Part shown: positions 53,991-64,000 of the stretch, piece by piece
Layout: each line of letters begins with the position of its first letter
How positions within the stretch are numbered: position 1 is the stretch's first letter
Assembly: GCF_000002995.4 (NCBI RefSeq)
Contig: NW_025062475.1
Span: 13,920,687 to 13,984,686, forward strand
Source: Brugia malayi
Lineage: Eukaryota > Nematoda > Chromadorea > Rhabditida > Onchocercidae
Reading direction: 5' to 3'
Length of the DNA: 64,000 nucleotides
Notes under the pieces: generated by a model
Databases searched by the model: none
Seen by the model: only the letters and a program-made list of their open reading frames with translations
What the model was told of the DNA's origin: nothing
Program-made: the position numbers and the translations under genes

Positions 53991-55791
53991 GCAGAACTGG
54001 AATTTCTCTAATCCGAGTCTTTTAATTCAGTTTTCTTTTTTTCTCCTTTTTCTTTTTAACAGACCATTCCAAATGAATAGTTCCACGATATATAGTTATG
54101 GAATGACTATATTTTCCTTTTTAATTTCAAATTTTTTCTTACAATTCGACGACAACATTTTGTAGATCTTACTGATAATATTCTGCAGTGATTTATACCA
54201 TTAGAAAAAGTAGTATAATGGAAATTACCGAATTTTTCCCGATGGTTTGAACATGGTAAAGTTTATTTCAAATCATTTTCAGTTATAAGTTTTCAATTCA
54301 TGAGAATGTCATCATTTTTCATGGTATGAAAATTTTATAGCACATATTACAGTAAGATTTACGAAATATTATCAGCGAACTTCATAAAACATTAGAACAC
54401 ATATTACTACTGTTGTTCAAGCTTTTCAGGATAAATTATTTTTAGTTGATTTGTTGCAATTTATCTGTTTTTAAAAATTATGAAATGATGTTATGTTTAT
54501 ATTTGTATAGTATTAATTTCCAATTTCATCATTGATTATAGAATACAACATGAAGTTCTGTTTTACTGTTTATACGTGTTATTTATTCACGAGTCATTTT
54601 TATTATAGTTTAAACTCACTTTTATCAATTAACATTTGCAAGCTTCAATTATTATTACGTTTTCTTTGTTGTTATGTTGTACAGTATAATTATTGATAAA
54701 TTGTACATTATTCACATATACTCCGCACTTTAGTGCATAGTTAGTTGGAAGATGAATGATAAGTTTTCTATGTTTGATTCATGCAATTTCTTCAAACACT
54801 ATGCAAATGAAAATAAAACTTCCTTTTGTATATCTTTCTATTAAACCAAATTTTGCATAAATTGAATATTTTAGAAAAATTTGTTTCGAAAAATATTTTA
54901 TTTTAACAAGATATAGCACTATACAATGAATTTGCAATTTCATTTACATTTCAAACGATTGAGATTTTCAAGCTTCAATTATTATTATTACGAATAAATA
55001 GAACAGTATAAAAATAGTGAAGGTAGATGTTGAAGCTCATTGACTGACCCGTTTACATATTATAAATAGACATATAAATAGACGTTTACATATAAACAGT
55101 AGTTGGTTGCTACTCTGGAACTGTTGTACCTGTTTCAATACTATAGTTTCATAAATAATTCAATGTAAGATAAAAATAAGGCAACAGAAACATGATAATT
55201 ATCATTCACATTGAAATGAGATAAAACACCGTAAAAAATCTATTATCACTTGAGATTTGGTATAAATCAGGGCAATATAAAATTCATTAATAGTCCATTA
55301 AAGATCTATGTATGGTCAAAGTAATGAATAACTTTAGTAAAAAATGGCTGAAAAATAAGAAAGGGCTGTACAACTTGCTGGACCATACAAAATACTAGCA
55401 TAGACAATAATTCTACATAATCAGAGCCGAACTACTTTACTTGCAATGTGAAAATGCAGTAATGCTTAGATAATATTTAACTTAACCAATAGCATATACA
55501 GGAAATTTTCAGACTAAGATCTGATCAGCAAGCAGTTAAATACAGGAATGTTCAATCACTTGTATACTGTTCCTTTTTTTTTAAAAAAAAATCATTACTT
55601 TCATCATGCCATTAACATACAGTTGTGTTGCTTATCAATAATAGATAAAAACTGACTGAAGATTCAATCATTATCAATATTTATAATTTTCTAATATTCT
55701 GGGCAAATATTTAATCTTATTTCATTATTATTAATACTATTCACTATTACTCTTAATACCATATTCTATATATTATTCACAGGTCTACAAA
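53991..55791. other. Spacer between convergent kinase and IMMP2L genes
   Basis: No gene supported. It holds a decayed copy of the IMMP2L exon 4/intron 4 boundary (listed separately) and the 3' regions of both genes. An AATAAA hexamer occurs near 54813 on the plus strand but is over 800 bp past the kinase stop. Confidence 0.6.
55275..55430 (-). pseudogene. Decayed duplicate of IMMP2L exon 4 end and intron 4
   Basis: The stretch from ataaaattcattaatagtcc to about 55430 matches 55960-56110, which holds most of intron 4 and the start-proximal part of exon 4 on the plus strand (aacttgctggaccatac against aacttgccggaccatac). Mismatches and small indels are spread throughout. It lies about 360 bp downstream of the IMMP2L stop codon and keeps no usable frame. 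Confidence 0.75.
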
Positions 55792-57463
55792 TTACCATGG
55801 AAAATTTATCCCGAAAAATGAGTATCGTTTTGAAACTGGAACAGTGCTGTGTTCGAATACTTCTGTTTTAATGGTACACCATCGTTTCGGAGGCCAAATG
55901 ATATGTGTAGCTCGAGCTGTTAACAATCCACCGGAAACCTGCATTGTCACCATGTTATTTATAAAATTCATTAATGGTTCATTAAAGATCTATGTATGTC
56001 AAAATAATGAATAACTTTAGTCAAAAATAGCTTAAAAATAAAAACGGGCTGTAAAACTTGCCGGACCATACAATCTACTATCGCAATAATTATTAGGATT
56101 GTCAGATTCCATCCAATAACAACCAGTTGGTATTTCCAAAAAACTTGGTCCTCGTTTTGGCCTACAGTTAGAAATGAGTAAAAACTAAATTTATTAAAAA
56201 GGATACAAAGTTTAGAATAAATATTAAAGCATGTACTTATTTTTCCTTAACTACTATATAATACCAAATTTAAAACAATCGTAATAGATGGCCATTAAAT
56301 TCGATGCAGCTAACATTCCTGATAGAATCGAATTTCAAACAAACGTAGTACAACATATTATGCTCAAATAGATATGATTAATCATGAAAATATACTCAAA
56401 CCTTTCTGCAATGTTTGAGTAAATTTCTGATTTTTACATTTTTATTAAAAAAATAAACTTGACCTGATTGTAGGGCTGATATGAAAATTTTAAGCAAATA
56501 TAATACCTGATTATGTCACCATCCATAGCAGTGATACGTTTGATGTGACGTGTCTCAGGATCATTCGGTGGGCTAGAAGAATCTTATTATTATTATTAAA
56601 CTTTTGAATTTGAAAGTAAGTGAAACCAAAACGTAACAAAATAAATATCACCGATGTTTTCAAAAATTCAAATAACGAAATGGATAAAGATAATACATAA
56701 ACGTGTAAATCTGTCCAATTTCTGGTGTTTGTAAACCAAAACGTGATAACCAAACAATATCTCGTTTCCACCATTTGTTGCTACTACCATATAATGTTGG
56801 CTAAACAAAACAATTAAGAGAAAACAGTCAATAATGTTAATGGAATAACTTATAGGTCAATAAAAATGGTAAGCTATATATAATGTGATACATAAACACT
56901 GCAGAAAAATATACGAATATATCAGTAACAAATACATTAGTACATAAAATGGATTTTCGCTTGTAAAATTTACTAATCTTTCGATTTAATAAATTTCAAA
57001 AAATGGATGAAATCCTAGATAAAAGGCAAAATTCCAACTCCTACTTCCTTAGCTTATGTTTGTTTCGCTTTCTCTAGAATAAGACAGAAAGTTTTGCGTA
57101 TAACAAAACACTGTTATTTAGCGTATCACTAGCCAGATATTCCTTTTACTCTGGGTAAAAAAACATTTATTCCTTTGATTACAACTAATTACTCTATTAC
57201 TCTTATCAAACAGAATGAAATCTCAAAAGAGGAAGAATCAGTGAAAAAATAACCTCCATTGATGATCCAATAATACTTGCTGGATAGCCAACAACATCAA
57301 TAAATACGACAGGTACGGATAAAATTCCAATTGATTTTCCTAATCGAATTAAAAATTCCTTTATCACATAAGTGGTATACGAGAATGACTTAGTTTTGTT
57401 AACTTCAGTTCGTTTATATTGGATCGCACGACGGATATATTTATGCAACGAAGAAAATTTCAT
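55792..57463 (-). CDS. immp2l: Mitochondrial inner membrane peptidase subunit 2 (IMMP2L type)
   Basis: Signal-peptidase-family enzyme that trims proteins sorted to the intermembrane space. Five exons: 57254-57463, 56703-56800, 56507-56572, 56062-56161, 55792-55938. They join in phase to 206 aa. A basic N-terminus precedes a hydrophobic anchor (about 42-62, KSIGILSVPVVFIDVVGYPA). Serine 68 in IIGSSMEPTLYG is the expected nucleophile. Lysine 114 in HIKRITAMDGDIIR is the expected general base. The tail GPVSGGLLTARATHIIWPP matches the subunit-2 end. Subunit 2 rather than 1 is supported by the TARATHI-WPP block. Intron 4 has a GC donor (GGTCCG|GCAAGT). The C-terminus after WPPKRW is longer than I expect from vertebrates and has no known role. 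Confidence 0.88.
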
Positions 57464-58362
57464 TTGCTTTCAAAATAACCTGAAATTACTTTTAATTTTG
57501 CACAGTGTAACAATATAATGCCTTTACAATTACTTAATCAACCAATTACTTAAATTATCAATTATGGCTTGAAATAAACGATCAATCGACTGAACTCCTT
57601 ATAATGATATGAATTATCCGTGACTGTAAACAAGTAATTAATTATTTTAATGGACAATTACTCAGATAAATCAATTTCAGGTCCCGCTTTTTAATAATTC
57701 TCCATCCATTTATCTTCGAAACCTTTAGTAACACCAAAAAGTCAAATAGATACCCCGTAAAATACAAGATGGACTGGAAACAGGAACAAATGACAGTCTA
57801 AACTAATATCTTGTGAAAAGGTTAAATGTATTACTGGGAAGCAATCGAATTTAGTCTATAATTGGGGATATTACAACGAAGATCGAGAGCTTTCGAATTA
57901 GCCAGGTAAATTAAAAACAAGTGTAGTTGAATTCAATGGTCGTTTGTGAATTCTCGAATTCAAACGCTGATCAGACGAAAATGGAAGTTTTGTGACGCAA
58001 CTATATCTTATTTAATTTAAATTATTGAAAAAAAAAAAAAGAAAACAAACAAACAGGGATAGGAAAAGAATATTTCTCAGTCTTCCAGAACAAATATCAC
58101 TTATTTTTTCATTGAAATTTTAGCTGTGGATTGTAAAAAATTTTATTCACAAATTTATTATGTGAACAGATATAATTATCACTGTTAAAAAACAAACAAT
58201 AAATTAATATGAATTCATTAGAAAATAAATTAAAATTCAATATATGTGGTGAGAATCATGAAAGAACAATTAATAAATGCACCAATCAATATATTATTCG
58301 AACAATAATTTTCAGCAAATTAATGTTGGTAAGAAACATTTTAACCATACTTCGACCGAAAT
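57464..58362. other. Short spacer between calpain 3' end and IMMP2L 5' end
   Basis: No exon supported. It must contain the calpain 3' untranslated region and the IMMP2L promoter (or intergenic region of a co-transcribed pair; both genes point the same way about 0.9 kb apart). Confidence 0.55.
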
Positions 58363-61300
58363 TCACAACTGCCTAAAAAAAGAAATTTGAATTCAAAAAT
58401 TTTCTAACTGGTGGTTTTTGGTGTTTCTGAACAAAATATTTAGATGGTTAGGCATAAACAATACTTTTATTTGCTGCACAGTCATAACTTACTCAATTCT
58501 TTTGAAAATTTAAATGTTCATCAAAAAATTATTTGCTTACTCTGATTCAATAAAACCATTTGTGTAAACTCTAAGCATAAATTCCGCTTCCTCATTCGGT
58601 TCGAATGTTGACGGTACGATTACGTAATTTCCCGGTGGGATTCGAAAACGACCTGTTATCTGCAAAAACAGGAAGAAATTATGTACTCTAAAGACAGTTA
58701 AAAGTTTAAATCAAAAGAAAAAAAAGATTAAGTACGCAAAAATTCCGTGTATATAAAGTAATTTCTGGCGCAGCACTTCATTTAAATAATTAAATCTAAA
58801 TGATTGAAAAATAATTACTTCTCGTAAATTAATAAACGCAGCACTCCTAGCACATGATTTATGTTGCTGGAAATATTCTCGTGTTAAACGTCCATTATAG
58901 CTCCCAACCTGAAAAAAAACAAAACAAAAACAAAAAAATTCTGATTTATGTAGCCAAAAATGGACAGCGGACGAAAAAAAATTAATTCTGGTATTGCATC
59001 AATATTTTCAACATTTTTTTTTTTGCAAATTCGTTGTTATTTACTGCTACTGGAGACTGGAGAAATTATGAGGATTGATGATACGATATGAAATTTAAAT
59101 TAAAGGAGTTAGCAAGTCATTTTATAATTTCATGAAACATATAAGCCATAAAATCTAGCAGTAACTTCTTATTTCATTTTTAATTCAAAAAATTTAAACT
59201 ACAATTGCTGAAAAAAGTTAAAAGAGAAGAGAAAGTTTAAAGATTTTTCCGTAAGAAAAAGAAGTAATCATTCCTAACAAGTTTTTTTTTTTTTTTTCTT
59301 TCCACACTGGTTTTCATTAAATTTGGAAATGCTAGCTATCAGATTATTCTGCGCCATTCTCTTTTCTACCGATAAAATTATTGATAAAGTTAACAATAGT
59401 TAACACTCCAACATCAATTCAGATGCATTATTTGAATAGGGAAAAAAAAAAGAATAAACTTACATCATAAACTGCAAATCCTATAGGTAAATTCTCAATA
59501 CCCATATGTTTCATCTCACGTCGATATTTTTGCAACACAGCAATTATCACTGTACATAGGTTGTCATCATCATATGGATCCGAATCTGTTACTTGGATAC
59601 GATATTGAGGATTCGTTGCAAATGTCCCTAAAGATGCGACATGGCATATAAAAATCATCAGAAAAATATTAAACAAGCTTAAGCATGCATACGCATACAC
59701 TAACATTACTGTTATTTTTTAGCAAGTGTTAATTGACAGAATTAAACTAAATTGAACTACTTTAGAGAAACAGTTTGATAACTATATGGCAAGTTCTTAC
59801 CAGACTGACATTATTGTAATAAAATAGGAAAGTTTTGAAAATACAAAATAATAAAAAGAAGAAAGTAGGAAGCAAAAAAATGCATACGAATATAGTTCCG
59901 GCATCCACCAGCTGTTTCATTTGCAATCCAAATGCCATTATGAGTATATGTTGCCCAAGCATTCTGTGACGACTGGACACCAGTCATTTGATAAACCTAT
60001 ATATATGTGAACATTTGTTATTAATAAAAATAAGAATATAAAGAAAAAAAAAATAAATAAATAATTCCTTTAAATTATATTTATAATAAAAAAAAAACAT
60101 ACTTCATCCATAACCTCTGGACCCAAGTTACAGATCTCCATTTTTTCAAAACAACGCACGAAATCATTGAATGACATCCTAAAAATTGAATTCATTATCT
60201 GATTATACCTAGCATATTACTTATTACAATATTATACATAATATTTATAGTGATAATGAAATATTTACAGAAAAGGGAATAAATATATCCAAATAACTTT
60301 GCTATTCCGATATGATACCTATTCAACTCAGTTAAACTAGACACCTCTGTTTCTTTCTAAATTGTAAATGCTGTTGAATTTACTGTTTGAAACATTTTGG
60401 AAAATCAATTTAGTAAAACTATTTGAACTTAACTATCACTGTGGTAAAATAACATTACAACGAACCAAAACTCTCCGTCGTGCGCAAAAACCAAACCCAT
60501 CTCATCGCGTTGTTCCTGAGAAATAGACCTCCATTCCGCTGAATTGTCCGACCATGCACCATTCCATTCCTGTTCATTACCCCACGGATTACGTATACGT
60601 AGTAATGGTATACTACCACGTGGTCCATTCACCTGAAAATAAAATAAAGAATAAAATAGTGAAAAAAAATAAAACATTGAAAGATTTATGTGGCAGATAA
60701 ACAAATAAATGTTAATTTTATAATATTTTTACCATCTTCATTCCTGTTATACTATATGCATGACCTTTGACTAAACCATTATGCATCCGTGCTTCCCATT
60801 CATTTGGATCTGCCTAAAATTGTGCAAAACTTTTTTTGATTTATAAAAAGCTTTTACAGTTTTTTATGATTAACCTCGTTGATGCTTAGCAGCAATAACT
60901 TTGTTAGATTTACAATCAAGCAGTTAAGTCCTCAGAAGAAAAACATTCGAAATATCACTAAAAAATGGGTTATATAGAAAAGAGAGGAAAAAAATACTTC
61001 TATACTGCATCCAAACAATGAACCCATTTCAAAACCTCTCATCATCATTTCCATCAAATGTTTAGGAGGTTGTGTGAGGTCAAAAAATTCTGTCAAACCA
61101 CCAGTAAAATCTTCTAATGCTTCACTTGTTGTACCACCTTTTAGTGCTTCGTATGAACCATGAAGCCTTAAATTAAAAATTTTCAAATTCTGCTAAGCTA
61201 CCGAACTATATTTGAAATAACATCAGTCAATTCAAAAAGATTATTTAAACTGGATATTATTCATCACTGATAAATAATTTTTAAAACTCATAAGAAACTA

Positions 61301-63412
61301 TTTAATTCATTATTTTTAAGAATAAAAAGAAACTTTTACTTCGCATATGCTTTTTCCAGAAGAGCACTCCAAAATTCGTTGTTATCTCTGGAATGCATGT
61401 ACAATAATTCACCACTGGTAGATGTTGGTAAACGATCATCGATGACAACGTCAACCCATGCACCATAATGCCAAAATTGGAAGTGAAATATGCCTTGAAT
61501 TTTCAAGATTTTAATAAAATTTAATTACAGGAAGCTAAACCAAGAAAATAAAATTTTGAATTAGAAATGAAGAAGCCGAAAATCTAATTTAAGATTTGAA
61601 ATCAATTTTGATTAAATGAACGAACCGGCATAATTTTCAGTAAAACTTTGATCTGGTGGCACAACTCGATAAAAGAGCTCATCTTTCAATGTAAGATTTG
61701 CTGCTGCAGCTAGAAGCCAACAGTCGCCTAATTCACCTTGTACTACGTCGAAACGTGAATGTCCTTCATAGAGTAACTGTGGATCCTCACATATTTCCTG
61801 AAAAAAAAAAAAAAGAAAAAAAGACGGTAAAATGATCTTTTGAACGGAGCGTTAAAATTAGGGATGGAAAAAAAATCCTTAAACAAACTCCCGGTCGTCT
61901 CCATTCGATTTGTTTGGGTGGACGTCGGCTGAAGAATAAGCTTTTATCGTTAGCAGGAAACTGAGGATCCTCGAAAAGTTGTCGCATCTGAAAAACTTCT
62001 TGACTGATTTGTTCTTCCTCTATTATATTTAATTTATTTTACACTAAAAAATAGTAACCCTACAGCAAGGCAACGATCTCGTTCTGCGTAAAAATGAAGT
62101 GCTTCGTCCGCTCTTCTGTCAGGTACTGGTGGGCGTAAATGTCGTGATGGTTCTGGTGGTATATATGGATCAACCTGTAAATGCAAAATCTCGTAAAAAA
62201 AAATTAGCAGAAGAAATCATCCGTTCAATCTTGAACTGTGAACTGAGACGGAAAATTAAGTAGGACAAACAAATATTTTAAGATTTCATAGTTTTTCTCT
62301 GTAGGACATACTAACAAATACCTTTCGCTTGAATTTACCACTGATAATATTGTCTAAAACGATTTTTCCCACAGCTCCAAGCTTGTTGTCTTTGCCACCT
62401 GAGAAAAATTTGATTTTTTACATTAACAAACGATCAAAAAAATTTCAAGCTTTAATAAATTTTGAACAGATAATTTACCAAGATTGAAAATAAAATTGCC
62501 AGCAATGGCACCGATAATGCGTCCCGTAGCTGGATCAACATTAAGATAACGATGAGCTAAATGCCCGACAAGACCGCTCACAACATCTGTCATACCGCCG
62601 CTTAAATTATTTGGATCAACATTTGGACCTAAAATTTATTAAGGTTAAACAAAATCAACAGGTAGAGTTAGAACAATGCTCGTTGAGAATGAAAGTTCAT
62701 GTCTCCTTTCTTGAAAAATCTAAAAAAAGAAAAAAAAAAACTGAAAGAGTTATTAGAAAAAACCCGAATCAATCTTACAATTCATTTTTTATAAATAATA
62801 AAGTATAAGCTTTAAATTTCTGACTGAATTAAGAAACTAAACTAAACAAATGCAAAGGAAGTCAAATAAAAAGACTTAATTATTTAAGAAAATGCTATAA
62901 TAAAAAAAATACCTCCATCTCTATAATTTCCTCCTTTTTTGCCAATTAATCCCCCAATGCCACTTATAAGGCCGCTAATCTTCTGACCTTTACTACCTGG
63001 TCCAGATAGGCCACCAATAATACCAGCAATATCACCAACATTTATACCACCACCAGTATCTGAAATGATTTAGGCTCAAATAAGCCATTTCCCGACAGCC
63101 ATTACCTGTATTAAAAATATATGTATAAAGAAATTACTGTAAGAATTACTGCTACCGCCGCCTCCTCCACCTGAAATAAAGCCACCGATGATATCGCCAA
63201 TCTGGTCACCTGAAATATAAGAAGAGTTCAGCAGCATTTTCAGAATTTTTCGTAATTTGTTGAAAATTTGAATTTAATAATCAGAAGATAAAAATTTAGC
63301 TTTCTACTGGTAAAAATTTCCAATTACCTTGAAAATTGTAACATTTCATGTCGGATTCACCGGAACGATCATGTTCCGGATCTATACAGCATGTTAGCAC
63401 ATTAGAGAGCAT
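58363..63412 (-). CDS. clp-1: Calpain, CLP-1 type (Gly-rich N-terminus, atypical calpain)
   Basis: Calcium-dependent cysteine protease. Eighteen exons: 63328-63412, 63138-63209, 62913-63059, 62479-62628, 62322-62398, 62064-62174, 61889-61987, 61626-61797, 61340-61493, 60998-61166, 60733-60813, 60466-60632, 60103-60178, 59888-59996, 59464-59627, 58819-58908, 58541-58659, 58363-58372. They join in phase to 683 aa. The catalytic triad is intact: Cys 273 ([15 protein letters not shown]), His 430 ([11 protein letters not shown]) and Asn 454 ([12 protein letters not shown]). Residues 29-100 are Gly/Ile-rich, as in the Caenorhabditis CLP-1 N-terminus but shorter. The C-terminal beta-sandwich (domain III/CBSW, about 512-680) ends [11 protein letters not shown]. 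No penta-EF-hand domain, as usual in this nematode class. The start is the first ATG after an in-frame TAG; the first 28 residues include a TCC pair and a [11 protein letters not shown] stretch. The last exon adds only 10 nt. Confidence 0.93.
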
Positions 63413-64000
63413 TTCGGTTGAATTCTATTACACACTATGGAGCAATTTTAATTATTATAAAGTAGAAAATGAATCTAAACTTCAACTACAACGTTTATTT
63501 CATGTGAAAATGTTGATGAAAGCTACAAATGTTAATGAAATGTATAAATGTAACAAATACTAGTTTAAAATAATGACAATTGTTAAATGAATGTAAAGGT
63601 GAGGAAGTATAGTTATCATTTAATTTGAAGCTACGCTGCTATACTTATAGCTAATTAGTCATAAATTGCAGATGAAAAGAATATTAAAAATAGGAAATAT
63701 GTAATTATGCGAAAAAAACTCCAAAAAAAGATAATTAAAAGAAACATAATGTCCAACCCTTAGTATCTCTTCGATGAGAAAAAAACCGGATCAGTTCAAT
63801 TAAACAAGCTTAAATTTTGTAGGACTGCTTAACATTTCCGGCAGAAAAAAGAGCAAGACTTGCAAAGTTTATAACTTTTATTTTCGAAAAATCTTAAGTC
63901 AATTTCTAAACTTGTCTCTCAAAATTTCTAAACTGAACTACGAAAAAAAAATTTTTTTAGAAAAAATCTTCAAAAAATACAAAAAAAAAAAGTGAAATGA
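63413..64000. other. Upstream flank of calpain gene
   Basis: No exon supported. The open frame 63348-63563 on the plus strand overlaps calpain exon 1 in antisense and is taken as a shadow. Confidence 0.55.

Noticed and set aside
1..64000. CRISPR arrays, operons, bacterial promoters, rRNA or tRNA genes
   Set aside because: The DNA is clearly nuclear eukaryotic with spliced genes; tandem repeats lack unique spacers, and I found no tRNA cloverleaf or rRNA segment by eye.

Overview
The window is AT-rich eukaryotic DNA full of homopolymer A/T runs and microsatellites. Its genes are split into many short exons. The gene set points to a nematode: two tyrosinases with C-terminal ShKT domains, a multi-TIL inhibitor, a calpain that matches the Caenorhabditis CLP-1 layout (Gly-rich N-terminus, -FIESE-x-L end), and splice-acceptor-like AGs lying 3-14 nt before several start codons, as expected for spliced-leader trans-splicing. 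A clade III (spirurid or filarial-like) worm is a guess; genus and species cannot be read from the sequence. All gene models were built by hand from reading frame, splice signals and phase arithmetic.

Layout: (1) 1-3052, + strand: 3' end of a nematode cysteine-rich protein gene. (2) 4530-11031 and 20163-25631, - strand: two tandem paralogous tyrosinase/ShKT genes of 12 exons each with matching intron positions, about 9.1 kb apart. (3) 25.6-33.3 kb: spacer with only weak open frames. (4) 33320-36326: a 3-kb, nearly perfect inverted repeat (foldback element) whose inner part is a 16-bp minisatellite. (5) 37551-38835, - strand: a four-exon FAM162/UPF0389-type small mitochondrial membrane protein. 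(6) 40932-44176, - strand: secreted protein with five TIL domains. (7) 47928-53990, + strand: complete 16-exon TBK1/IKK-epsilon-type kinase. (8) 55792-57463, - strand: inner-membrane peptidase subunit 2 (IMMP2L type). (9) 58363-63412, - strand: 18-exon calpain of the CLP-1 type.

The genes do not form one pathway. The tyrosinase pair suggests extracellular or cuticle/eggshell phenol chemistry. FAM162 and IMMP2L both point to the mitochondrial inner membrane. The kinase belongs to the autophagy/innate signalling family. The most unusual features are the 3-kb foldback element, the tyrosinase-1 intron whose minisatellite repeats its own GC splice donor joined to an acceptor-like TTTCAG, three GC-AG introns in the window, a 10-nt terminal coding exon in the calpain, and a decayed copy of an IMMP2L exon/intron boundary downstream of that gene.
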